A DNA stretch of 46,498 bases from Candidatus Binatia bacterium (GTDB taxonomy: Bacteria > Desulfobacterota > Binatia > UBA9968), in the NCBI GenBank assembly GCA_036504975.1, contig DASXUF010000098.1, positions 1 to 46,498 of the forward strand, given 5' to 3'. The notes below the pieces were generated by a model, which did not search any database, was not told the origin of the DNA, and saw only the letters and a list, made by a program, of their open reading frames with translations. The position numbers and the translations under genes were made by a program. The first letter of the stretch is position 1. Each line of letters starts with the position of its first letter. Shown here one piece after another: positions 32,783 to 39,266 of the stretch.

Positions 32783-32812
32783 ATTATAAGTACGCTAGTA
32801 ATTGTGTGTCAA
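32783..32812 (-). promoter_or_regulatory. Perfect-consensus sigma-70 promoter, minus strand
   Basis: On the minus strand TTGACA (32812-32807) and TATAAT (32788-32783) are separated by 18 bp. Both hexamers match the consensus exactly. It faces the Lys-rich mini ORF. The target duplication of the transposon (32814-32821) starts one base beyond the -35, in an A/T tract like an UP element. Confidence 0.8.
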
Positions 32813-32821
32813 GAAAAAAAT

Positions 32822-32844
32822 GGCAATAATATACTTGACTGACC
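32822..32844 (+). repeat. Left terminal inverted repeat of the IS1595-type transposon
   Basis: 23 bp starting GGCAATAATATACTTG; pairs with 35549-35571 at 21 of 23 positions. The 8-bp target copy AAAAAAAT lies directly outside. Confidence 0.85.
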
Positions 32845-32870
32845 TTCCCTAAAGTGCTATATTCAGAACC

Positions 32871-33845
32871 ATGAAAACACAAATCACATTGCCGACGACT
32901 CTGCTTGAGGCGATCCGCTACTTCTCCGATCCTGACGTGTGCCTTGAATTCGTCAGAGAGCTTCGCTGGCCGCATGGCGTGGAATGCCCGCACTGCGGAT
33001 CGGAGAAAGTGACGTTCCTGAAAAATGCGCGTCTCTGGAAGTGTCACACGAAACACGCCAAGCAAAAATTCTCGGTCAAGGTCGGAACAATTTTTGAGGA
33101 TAGTCCTATCGGCCTGGACAAGTGGCTTGCTGCCGTATGGATGATAGCGAATTGTAAGAATGGCATTAGCTCCTATGAGATTCACAGAGAGATAGGCGTA
33201 ACTCAAAAGACCGGATGGTTTATGATGCACCGAATTCGCCTAGCAATGCAGACTGGATCGTTCAAAAAGTTTTCCGGTCAGGTTGAAGCCGACGAAACTT
33301 TTATTGGTGGTGCCGCTCGTAATATGCACTGGAGAAAGAAACAGGCGCGAGAAGTGAAGGGACGCGGATCGGTCGGCAAAACAGCCGTGATGGGACTTCT
33401 GGAACGTCATCCGCGCAACGGTAGTCAGGTTAAACTTACCGTTGTCCCCAATACCCGATGGAACACCCTACAGAGAAAAGTCAGAGAGAATGTTGAGCGT
33501 GGAACCGAGATGCACACGGACGCGCTTCTCTCCTATACCGGACTTGAGCATGACTACCTGCATCGCGTCATAGATCACGCTGAGAGCTACGTTAAAGGAC
33601 ATATCCACACCAACGGCCTCGAAAACTTCTGGAGCCTCTTAAAACGCGGCCTCAAGGGAACCTACGTTAGCGTTGAGCCGTTTCACCTGTTCCGCTACCT
33701 CGATGAACAGACTTTCCGGTTCAATACCCGGAGAGGTACAAACGCGGAGAGATTCGCGGAAGTGATGCAGATGGTTGCTGGGAAGCGTCTTACCTATGAG
33801 AAGCTAACTGGTAAAGAGAGTGGAGACGGTCTTTTGCCATCGTAG
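32871..33845 (+). CDS. IS1595-family transposase
   Basis: 324 residues, full length. The N-terminal zinc ribbon is VECPHCGSEKVTFLKNARLW with a second half of KCHTKHAKQKFSVKVGT. Then comes a helix-turn-helix region (ISSYEIHREIGVTQKTGWFM) and the DDE/DDN ISXO2-like catalytic domain: VEADETFIGGAARNMHWRKK (first D), EMHTDALLSYTGLEH (second D) and HTNGLENFWSLLKRGLKGTY (N/E). The family ending PFHLFRYLDEQTFRFNTRR is present. No frameshift or stop. The ATG lies 26 bp inside the left inverted repeat. Confidence 0.95.
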   Translation: MKTQITLPTTLLEAIRYFSDPDVCLEFVRELRWPHGVECPHCGSEKVTFLKNARLWKCHTKHAKQKFSVKVGTIFEDSPIGLDKWLAAVWMIANCKNGISSYEIHREIGVTQKTGWFMMHRIRLAMQTGSFKKFSGQVEADETFIGGAARNMHWRKKQAREVKGRGSVGKTAVMGLLERHPRNGSQVKLTVVPNTRWNTLQRKVRENVERGTEMHTDALLSYTGLEHDYLHRVIDHAESYVKGHIHTNGLENFWSLLKRGLKGTYVSVEPFHLFRYLDEQTFRFNTRRGTNAERFAEVMQMVAGKRLTYEKLTGKESGDGLLPS

Positions 33846-33877
33846 ACAGGAACGGGGAAAACGCCGTTGCGACTAGC

Positions 33878-34135
33878 TCACCACTGCATGTTGATGCCAA
33901 ATTCTGAGAGCGGGATATCGAGTTGGCCGCATAGGGACCGAAGCAGGTCGGGGTCGAGCCGATCGGTCAAATTCAAATTGGGAACAGGGGCGGTAAATTT
34001 GTCTTTATCTGTTTCCCTTAATAGATATTGCTCTGGCTTTGATGCTGTAACGGTCTTTATTTGTACGTTGTATTTGGCTTGAGCCACTCGTAGAAAGTCG
34101 GCAAGGGTAGGCCACTGGATAAAGGGATAAGCCAT
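33878..34135 (-). CDS. Small passenger protein, HicA-like by context
   Basis: 85 residues beginning MAYPFIQWPTLADFLRVAQA and ending LDPDLLRSLCGQLDIPLSEF and GINMQW. The C-terminal LLRSLCGQLDIPLSEFG resembles the closing helix of HicA toxins (L-R-x-I-L-K-Q-x-G-x-x-x-E-x-F), and the preceding gene is HicB-like, but the G-S-H-x catalytic motif of HicA is missing. It may be a diverged partner of the HicB-like protein or an unrelated regulator. Its start directly abuts the stop of that gene, so they are co-translated. Confidence 0.6.
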   Translation of the reverse strand: MAYPFIQWPTLADFLRVAQAKYNVQIKTVTASKPEQYLLRETDKDKFTAPVPNLNLTDRLDPDLLRSLCGQLDIPLSEFGINMQW

Positions 34136-34444
34136 CTAGAGTTGGCAACGAATCTCCGAGCGAAATCCACCGATCATAAAAGCTGGCGGCAGGGAGATTT
34201 GGTCATCGTTAATAAGCTCAAGCTGCGCTCGCTCAAAAAGATCATGGTATAGTTGCGGGGCGGGTTTCAATTTAAACGGGGTGATACCTTCCGCCTTGCA
34301 TGCCGCTAGTCTCACGTGCAGCGTGCGAATTAGTTCGGCCTTAATATCATCTATGGTGCCGTGGGATTGTGCAACAATGTCGTATTCCAAGCATTGAGCC
34401 ACCCAACCATTCTCTCGCTTCATAATCAGGACTCGTAATTCCAT
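34136..34444 (-). CDS. HicB-like passenger protein
   Basis: 102 residues from the ATG at 34444 with a GGAGGAAAG site; the open frame upstream lacks family features. The core LRVLIMKRENGWVAQCLEYD with IVAQSHGTIDDIKAELIRTL is the partial RNase-H-like fold of HicB proteins. The C-terminal half (PAPQLYHDLFERAQLELIND) is of the kind seen in long HicB-like proteins without a DNA-binding helix-turn-helix. An imperfect inverted repeat with GTAGC/GCTAC halves at 34459-34479, between the gene and its likely promoter, could be its operator. It lies inside the IS1595-type transposon. Confidence 0.7.
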   Translation of the reverse strand: MELRVLIMKRENGWVAQCLEYDIVAQSHGTIDDIKAELIRTLHVRLAACKAEGITPFKLKPAPQLYHDLFERAQLELINDDQISLPPAFMIGGFRSEIRCQL

Positions 34445-34583
34445 CGTTCTTTCCTCCTGTGATAGTAGCCAGCTACCACTTCGATGCTTGTAGCTTTTAC
34501 TCCACGACTGCCAGCCTGTCAAGCAATTGGCCCATCGGGGAAAACCCTAGGTCAGATTAAGCAAAAACCTGGCCATCTGTGAC

Positions 34584-34589
34584 TATAAT
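34584..34589 (+). promoter_or_regulatory. Possible -10 element for the 49-residue passenger gene
   Basis: TATAAT at 34584 lies 56 bp before the GTG at 34645. No good -35 is found at the proper distance, so this is a weak call. Confidence 0.35.
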
Positions 34590-34644
34590 CGGCCCGGGTG
34601 GATGGAACTTTACCCATACCCGAGAATGTGATATTGTACCAGGC

Positions 34645-34794
34645 GTGTCTAAGAAAGCCGAACCGGACTTGTCGGCCTTCCGGCGATTTGAGAAGCGAAT
34701 GAAAGCTCTTGTCGCTGTTCCGAAAAAAGAGCTTCAAGAGCAATTGGATAAATTTAAGAGGGAGAAGCCTAGGAGAAAATCAGCCTTTCGTTAA
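34645..34794 (+). CDS. Small basic passenger protein, 49 residues
   Basis: From a GTG the frame reads SKKAEPDLSAFRRFEKRMKA, then LVAVPKKELQEQLDKFKREK and a basic tail PRRKSAFR. It is one amphipathic helix pair with many Lys and Arg. I recall similar short proteins with VPKxELxE scattered in bacteria, of unknown role. It is the only plus-strand passenger besides the transposase. It ends 10 bp before the tRNA-like gene on the other strand. Confidence 0.55.
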   Translation: MSKKAEPDLSAFRRFEKRMKALVAVPKKELQEQLDKFKREKPRRKSAFR

Positions 34795-34804
34795 AGAAAT
34801 TGTA

Positions 34805-34901
34805 GGGAGCTGGAGGGATCGAACCTCCACGGACTTTCGTCCCAGGGTACTTCGGCTGTCAACCTAGCCCTGTGCGTCTGCCTGCATTCCGCCAAGCTCC
34901 C
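34805..34901 (-). tRNA. Class II tRNA-like gene with an enlarged anticodon loop
   Basis: 97 nt. Arms in order: acceptor GGGAGCT with AGCTCCC (7 bp, perfect), D arm GCG..CGC with a GG-containing loop, anticodon stem CAGGG with CCCTG, variable arm GGAC-GAAA-GTCC, T arm GGAGG-TTCGATC-CCTCC (perfect). The long variable arm and the D-arm words look like tRNA-Leu. The anticodon loop has 20 nt (CTAGGTTGACAGCCGAAGTA) instead of 7, so the anticodon cannot be read, and CCA is not encoded. It could be a decayed or specialised tRNA, or carry a 13-nt insertion. It lies inside the transposon. Confidence 0.6.
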
Positions 34902-34922
34902 ATATGTGGAACAGCGGTAAGG

Positions 34923-35408
34923 TCAATGAAGCGTGGCCTCACCGCTGTTCTCTTTTGGGATAGTCGAAACCTCCCATTTCCCCGTTCCGGTTTTTTTAAG
35001 TCCAGGTATTGCAGCTATTACTGTGCCAATGACAGCCGGAGGACGCTTAACTCCGAGTTCGAGCCCCTTAGCTTTAAGAACCTTCATAACATCGACAATG
35101 GTTATGTGCTTGTTTCCTTGGTTTGCAAGCGCTACTGCGATCTCTCGAATAACACGACTCCGATCTATGGGATTCAAATTGGTAGGTTGCTTTGGTTTTT
35201 CTTCTCTCTTGTTTGCAGGTTTTCGCTCAGGCTCTTGCTGACGAGCGTACATAGCTAATTTTCTGATTAGATCAACTTGACGCTCAAGCGATTCTATTTG
35301 GCCTCCTATTTCATTTAAACTCGTGACTGCGATTCGTTTTACCTGGGCAAAATCACCTTTGGCAAGAAAAGCAGCAATCATTTTCACGAAATCTTTCTCT
35401 TTTTTCAT
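34923..35408 (-). CDS. Passenger protein with coiled coil and winged-helix-like C-terminus
   Basis: 161 residues from the ATG at 35408 with an AGGGGTGA site. The first part has DFVKMIAAFLAKGDFAQVKR and a coiled coil (LNEIGGQIESLERQVDLIRK). A hydrophilic Lys/Pro-rich linker (PERKPANKREEKPKQP) follows. The C-terminal 75 residues (RVIREIAVALANQGNKHITI, VDVMKVLKAKGLELGVKRPP) resemble a small winged helix. No family name is recognised. A good promoter with an overlapping inverted repeat stands upstream (35449-35477). A DNA-binding regulator is a reasonable guess only. Confidence 0.65.
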   Translation of the reverse strand: MKKEKDFVKMIAAFLAKGDFAQVKRIAVTSLNEIGGQIESLERQVDLIRKLAMYARQQEPERKPANKREEKPKQPTNLNPIDRSRVIREIAVALANQGNKHITIVDVMKVLKAKGLELGVKRPPAVIGTVIAAIPGLKKTGTGKWEVSTIPKENSGEATLH

Positions 35409-35424
35409 GGAGTCACCCCTCAAG

Positions 35425-35477
35425 CCAGTTAGTTAGTAAGTTCAACTATCTATACTAGCTAACTAGGACCGTGTCAA
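35425..35477 (-). promoter_or_regulatory. Promoter and overlapping operator-like inverted repeat of the passenger gene
   Basis: On the minus strand TTGACA (35477-35472, perfect -35) and TATAGA (35454-35449) are 17 bp apart. The inverted words CAGTTAGTTAGTA (35426-35438) and TACTAGCTAACTAG (35453-35466) overlap the -10 and spacer, so a dimeric repressor could act here. Confidence 0.6.
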
Positions 35478-35548
35478 GCCCGGTGATGCGATTTGGAACG
35501 AACGGGCTTTCGGTGGCGGAAAAGGGGAAAGGGCAGAATCTTAAAGCG

Positions 35549-35571
35549 GGTCAGCCAACTATATTATTGCC
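35549..35571 (-). repeat. Right terminal inverted repeat of the IS1595-type transposon
   Basis: Inverse of 32822-32844 with two mismatches in 23. The second target copy AAAAAAAT follows at 35572-35579. The next 100 bp to 35679 hold no recognisable gene on either strand. Confidence 0.85.
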
Positions 35572-35679
35572 AAAAAAATGTGATTTTATTTTGGCGTTAT
35601 CGCCGCCATGAACGATTCGCGGATGAAAAACTGGCGAAACGTTTCCCAGCGGAGTTGTGGAAGAAGTGAACGGCTTTGT

Positions 35680-36768
35680 CTAATCTTTGATTCTGACGAT
35701 GTTGAATGCGCCCACGGGACGCGCGAAGCCTTTGAGCTGGAGCTCGCTCAACGGCTCGCTCTCAACGATATGCTCCACTCTGCTCAGCGTCTTCTGATTC
35801 GTGAGGATCTGTCCGCCTTTTGCCTCGTCGCAAAGGCGGGACGCCAGATTGGTGACGTTGCCCACCGCGCCGTAGTCCATGCGTCCCTCGAAGCCGATGT
35901 TTCCCAGAGTCGCGTAGCTCGAAGCCAGCCCGATGCCTAAGTCGAGATCATAGCCTCTCTTCAGCCAACCGGCGCGCAGCTCCCCGGCCTTGGAGCGCAT
36001 CTCCACCGCCATGCGCACCGCCCGCTCGGTGTGGTCCTCGCACGGTAGCGGATCGTTGAAGAAAATCATGATGCCGTCGCCGGCAAAGCGCTCCAGGGTT
36101 CCTTCGTATTTGAAAATGATTTTTCCCATCTCGGCGTGATAGCTTCTAAGCAGTTCCATGATCTCTTCGGGCTCGGCGCTGTCGGAGAAAGCCGTGAAGC
36201 CGCGCAAGTCGAGAAACACGACCGTGATCTCGCGCCGATGGGTCTTAAAAAGACTGTCGTCGTCTTTCTTGAGAACGGTTTCCGCCACTTGCGGAGAGAA
36301 ATAACGCTTGAGACGGCCCATGCGCTCGATCTCGGCCACCTGCTCCGCGACTTTCTCCGCCAGCGATCGATTCAGTTCTTCGAGCGAGTCGTGCAACTGC
36401 TTGAGGCGAATCATCGCGCGGACGCGCGCCAGAAGTTCGAATGAGTCGAACGGCTTGACGATGTAATCGTCCGCCCCGGCGTCGAGCCCCCGCACCTTGT
36501 CCTCCTGCGAGCCCTTTGCGGTCAGAAGGATCACGGGAATCGATTTGTACCGTTCATCCCGCCGCAGCCGCTCCACCGTTTCGATGCCGTTCATCTTCGG
36601 CATCATGTAGTCGAGAAGAAGAAGGTCCGGTTTGAAGCTCTCTACTTTGTCGAGCGCCTCCGCGCCGTCATTGGCTCGCTCGACGGCGTAATTCTGATCC
36701 GTCAGTTCCTGCTCCAACAGATCCAGGTTGAACGGCTCGTCGTCGACGATCAGAATTTTCTTCGGCAT
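35680..36768 (-). CDS. Response regulator with class III adenylate/guanylate cyclase output
   Basis: 362 residues. A receiver domain (residues 1-120) has ILIVDDEPF, the phospho-acceptor D53 in LLLLDYMMPKMNG, LLTAKG and the Lys of YIVKPFD. A coiled coil (about 122-155) leads to a class III cyclase domain: ITVVFLDLRGFTAFSD with metal Asp 187, ERFAGDGIMIFFND with metal Asp 231, and YGAVGNVTNLASRLCDEAKG. Both metal residues are present, so it should make cAMP or cGMP when phosphorylated. It is at the end of a minus-strand signalling run that includes a CheY-like regulator and a large histidine kinase. Confidence 0.93.
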   Translation of the reverse strand: MPKKILIVDDEPFNLDLLEQELTDQNYAVERANDGAEALDKVESFKPDLLLLDYMMPKMNGIETVERLRRDERYKSIPVILLTAKGSQEDKVRGLDAGADDYIVKPFDSFELLARVRAMIRLKQLHDSLEELNRSLAEKVAEQVAEIERMGRLKRYFSPQVAETVLKKDDDSLFKTHRREITVVFLDLRGFTAFSDSAEPEEIMELLRSYHAEMGKIIFKYEGTLERFAGDGIMIFFNDPLPCEDHTERAVRMAVEMRSKAGELRAGWLKRGYDLDLGIGLASSYATLGNIGFEGRMDYGAVGNVTNLASRLCDEAKGGQILTNQKTLSRVEHIVESEPLSELQLKGFARPVGAFNIVRIKD

Positions 36769-36808
36769 GGCCCTTGCCCGCCAACTTTTGTGCCGTAGTG
36801 CCGCTTAT

Positions 36809-37120
36809 TTAGCGTCCGTCGACCAGTCGGTTGCGCTCGCGCACGACTTCCGCTCTCTGGCGCAGCACTTCCTCGCTGCCCAGGGGATCATAGTCGCACG
36901 ACCCGTAGAAATCGACGATGTCGCCCTCGCTCACGTCCTTGAGAACCGGACGGCTCGAATACAGCGTCCTTTTCTGAATCGCGGGAAACTTCAGATGGCA
37001 GTAATTGCCCGCGGTCCCGACGGCTTTCTTGTAGATAAGGCCTTGCGCGTCCCCTAGCGGCAGATTGAAATTGAGAGCTCCCGCCAACACCAGGAAAAAA
37101 AAGAAAATTTTGAGTTTCAT
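36809..37120 (-). CDS. Small secreted protein of unknown function
   Basis: 103 residues. A signal peptide (KLKIFFFFLVLAGALNFNLP) ends near residue 25. The mature part is about 78 residues with two Cys (GNYCHLKFPAI and FYGSCDYDPLG), likely a disulfide. RPVLKDVSEGDIVDFYGSCD is a compact core. I recall similar short exported proteins in related uncultivated bacteria but no function. It lies between the cyclase regulator and a binding-protein gene on the same strand. Confidence 0.75.
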   Translation of the reverse strand: MKLKIFFFFLVLAGALNFNLPLGDAQGLIYKKAVGTAGNYCHLKFPAIQKRTLYSSRPVLKDVSEGDIVDFYGSCDYDPLGSEEVLRQRAEVVRERNRLVDGR

Positions 37121-37204
37121 ATCGCTCCCTTTCCGGCCGTTTCGGCCTTCTCACATATTCTAATGACAAATTTTTTCTTTCACCAACGGTATTCATGACC
37201 GCGT

Positions 37205-38185
37205 TTATTTTATCACTTTGTCCGCCCGCGCCAGCACGTTCGCCGGAACCGTTAGGCCGATCTGCTTCGCCGCTTTCAAATTGATCACCAGCTCGAACTT
37301 CGTCGGCTGCTCGACGGGGAGATCGGCCGGCTTGGCGCCCTTTAAAATCTTGTCCACGTAAGTCGCGGCGCGGCGGTACAAGTCGGTAAAGCTCACGCCG
37401 TAGGACATAAGGCCCCCGTCTTCCACATAGTCTCGCCTGTCGTATATCGCCGGGAGCCGGCTCTTTGCCGCGAGGTCTGCGACTTGTGTTCGGTGAGAGT
37501 TGAGTACGGGGCCTCCACGCACCAGGCCCGCGTCAGCACGCCCCCTGCTTGCCTCTCGGAATGCAGTCTCAAGATCCTTGGGACTTGGTACGTCTAGGTG
37601 TTGAAGCTGCACCCCGAGTGCCCCTGCCACGAGTTCTATCTCTCTTCGAATTTGGACGTTGGCCGGGAGGGTTGAAGTTCCAAAGACGGCCACGCGGGAG
37701 AGCCGAGGAACGGTCTCTTTCAGAAGCTCCAGTTGTTTTCCGCTTAACTCCGGGGCAACTCTCGACAGTCCCGTAATGTTCCCGCCCGGCCGCGCCAGGC
37801 TGGCGACGAACGCGTTCCCAATAGGATCGGTATTCTGCGCCATCACAATGGGGATGGTAGCAGTGGCTTCCTTGGCCGCCCGGGTGTTTGCCGAACCACC
37901 CGTGACGATTACGTCTACCTTGAGACGCACCAGTTCGGCGGCAAGCGCGGGGAGCCGATCGAATTTTCCCTCCGCAGATCGCCACTCAATGACAATGTTT
38001 TTTCCCTCCACGTACCCAAGCTCGCGCAGACCCTGCCGAAATGCCTCCCTGACGTCCGCGCCAGCCGAAAGGGAGGTGCCAGTGAGGTACCCTATTCGCG
38101 GGACCTTCGCCGACTGCTGCGCGTCGGCGGTTGCCGCCCCACCAAGCACAGCGATGACTGGAAGGAACAGAAATATCTTTTTCAT
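37205..38185 (-). CDS. Orphan ABC transporter substrate-binding protein (PF04392 type)
   Basis: 326 residues from the ATG at 38185 (GAGAGAAG before it). Signal peptide KKIFLFLPVIAVLGGAATAD, then AQQSAKVPRIGYLTGTSLSA, FRQGLRELGYVEGKNIVIEW, RPGGNITGLSRVAPELSGKQ, YVEDGGLMSYGVSFTDLYRR and the shared ending IGLTVPANVLARADKVIK. It has the standard two-lobed layout. Closest by eye to the genes at 43338 and 44384. No transport partners are in the window. Confidence 0.9.
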   Translation of the reverse strand: MKKIFLFLPVIAVLGGAATADAQQSAKVPRIGYLTGTSLSAGADVREAFRQGLRELGYVEGKNIVIEWRSAEGKFDRLPALAAELVRLKVDVIVTGGSANTRAAKEATATIPIVMAQNTDPIGNAFVASLARPGGNITGLSRVAPELSGKQLELLKETVPRLSRVAVFGTSTLPANVQIRREIELVAGALGVQLQHLDVPSPKDLETAFREASRGRADAGLVRGGPVLNSHRTQVADLAAKSRLPAIYDRRDYVEDGGLMSYGVSFTDLYRRAATYVDKILKGAKPADLPVEQPTKFELVINLKAAKQIGLTVPANVLARADKVIK

Positions 38186-38195
38186 CGCTTCTCTC

Positions 38196-38275
38196 TGGAA
38201 GTGCTGAGTGCCGAGGGGGATGAGTGCTGAGTTTTTTTTCATCCCGACCTCAGTCCTCAGCACTCATAGCCCAGC
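38196..38275. repeat. Hairpin of AGTGCTGAG-like words
   Basis: AGTGCTGAGTGCCGAG and GATGAGTGCTGAG face the inverse words CTCAGTCCTCAGCACTCATAG and CAGCACT. The centre has a T8 run. It lies between the CheY-like gene's stop and the next minus-strand gene start, and could end transcription. Confidence 0.6.
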
Positions 38276-38316
38276 ACTGCTCTATGCGCTTTGCTCCATG
38301 CCTTGCGCCTTCCGCC

Positions 38317-38682
38317 TCAACCGAGCAGCTTTTTGATCTTTATCATCAACTCGTTCTCATCGACGGGTTTCGCGATGTAATCGTCGCAGCCGGCCTCGCG
38401 CGCCGTGATCTCGTCGCCGACCATGGCGTGCGAAGTCACCGCGATCACTGGAATGTGCTTCAGATCGCCTTTTGCTTTGATTTTCCGCGTCGCCTCCCAA
38501 CCGTCCATCACGGGCATGCCGAGGTCCATAAGTATCAGATCGGGCTTCTCCCGTTCCGTAGCCTTCACCGCCTGCTCTCCGTCCACGGCTTGCGCGAGGT
38601 CGTAATCGTCTTCCAGAAGCTGGACGAGCAAGTCGCGGTTCCACTCGGTGTCGTCGACAATCAAGATTTTCTTTCGTGACAT
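38317..38682 (-). CDS. Single-domain CheY-like response regulator
   Basis: 121 residues from the ATG at 38682, with a strong GGAGGAAAG site; the open stretch upstream is repeat-derived. A receiver domain only: KKILIVDDTEWNRDLLVQLL, phospho-acceptor D53 in LILMDLGMPVMDG, VIAVTSHAM (Thr/Ser switch) and DYIAKPVDENEL (Lys). With no output domain it probably passes phosphate on or acts by binding. It lies after the DUF559 gene and the histidine kinase at 39267, a likely phosphate donor by position. Confidence 0.92.
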   Translation of the reverse strand: MSRKKILIVDDTEWNRDLLVQLLEDDYDLAQAVDGEQAVKATEREKPDLILMDLGMPVMDGWEATRKIKAKGDLKHIPVIAVTSHAMVGDEITAREAGCDDYIAKPVDENELMIKIKKLLG

Positions 38683-38710
38683 AAGCTTTCCTCCTCTGCC
38701 ATCAGCCGTT

Positions 38711-39172
38711 TTAGATTTGGCCTTGGCGGGATCTCCCTTGCTTTGTTGCATTCTCCTTGTCCGACCCTCTCCCTGTGGGAGAGGGACCGGGTGAGGGGTC
38801 AAGCGCAGGCTTCGAGTCGTCTACGGCCTGCATGATCTGTTGCAAAACCGCGTCGATATCTTCCATCACTTCGTTGTCCCAAAAGCGTAAGACTCTGTAG
38901 CCAAAAGAAACCAGGACGGCTGACCTCCTCTGGTCCGCAGCAGTCTGCCTAGCGTGCTGCCCCCCGTCGAGCTCTATGACCAAACGATGTTCAAAGCAGC
39001 AAAAGTCGACGATGAAGGAGCCGATTGGATACTGGCGGCGAAATTTAACGCCACAAAGCTGACGTGCACGGAGACGGGTCCACAGTCTTCTCTCCGCCTC
39101 GGTTTGATCACGACGCAGTCGGCGAGCTCGTTCCCTGAGAGTTGTGGAGCTTGGTTCCACCAGTTCCCTCAC
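38711..39172 (-). CDS. DUF559 endonuclease-like protein with repeat-derived tail
   Basis: 153 residues from a GTG at 39172; a GTG at 39160 with AGGGA before it is as good. The DUF559 (Vsr-like, restriction-endonuclease fold) core is RARRLRRDQTEAERRLWTRL, CGVKFRRQYPIGSFIVDFCC, HRLVIELDGGQH (catalytic D-x-E type: FIVDF and IELDG) and LVSFGYRVLRFWDNEVMED. Both ends touch GGGAGAGGG palindromes: the start codon lies in one (39168-39204) and the last about 28 residues (PSPGPSPTGRG onward) are encoded in another (38762-38803) and beyond. The tail is thus not original family sequence. Function unknown. Confidence 0.8.
   Translation of the reverse strand: MRELVEPSSTTLRERARRLRRDQTEAERRLWTRLRARQLCGVKFRRQYPIGSFIVDFCCFEHRLVIELDGGQHARQTAADQRRSAVLVSFGYRVLRFWDNEVMEDIDAVLQQIMQAVDDSKPALDPSPGPSPTGRGSDKENATKQGRSRQGQI
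38762..38803. repeat. GGGAGAGGG palindrome inside the DUF559 gene
   Basis: GACCCTCTCCCTGTGGGAGA with GGGACCGGGTGAGGGGTC. It is in frame with the C-terminal tail of the DUF559 protein and ends the normal domain. Confidence 0.75.
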
Positions 39173-39204
39173 CCTGACCCTCTCCCTGAGGGAGAGGGAA
39201 TTGT
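39168..39204. repeat. GGGAGAGGG palindrome at the DUF559 start
   Basis: CCCTCACCCTGACCCTCTCC followed by CTGAGGGAGAGGG. It covers the first candidate GTG of the DUF559 gene and may also supply its ribosome-binding site. Confidence 0.75.
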
Positions 39205-39266
39205 AAGAGTCGATCCAAAATCAAAAATGGCGTCCCTTTTATGCCTCACGCTTCACGCCTTACGCT

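Larger units (their letters stand above)
32822..35571 (+). mobile_element. IS1595-type transposon with passenger genes, 2750 bp
   Basis: The element has 23-bp terminal inverted repeats (32822-32844 and 35549-35571, 21 of 23 identical, both starting GGCAATAATATA) and is flanked by the exact 8-bp direct repeat AAAAAAAT (32814-32821 and 35572-35579). An 8-bp target duplication is the rule for the IS1595 family. Inside are a complete transposase (32871-33845), a HicA/HicB-like pair, a 49-residue protein, a class II tRNA-like gene, and a 161-residue protein with its own promoter. Passenger genes are known in IS1595 elements. The near-perfect ends and intact transposase suggest a recent, possibly active insertion. 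Confidence 0.85.

Noticed and set aside
34872-35258. 128-codon plus-strand frame across the tRNA-like gene and passenger protein
   Set aside because: It runs through the tRNA-like arms and opposite a better gene with promoter and ribosome-binding site.
35608-35657. Reading frame HERFADEKLAKRFPAELWKK ending in TGA just right of the transposon
   Set aside because: It looks protein-like but has no start, no upstream continuation across the insertion, and is too short to call a gene remnant.
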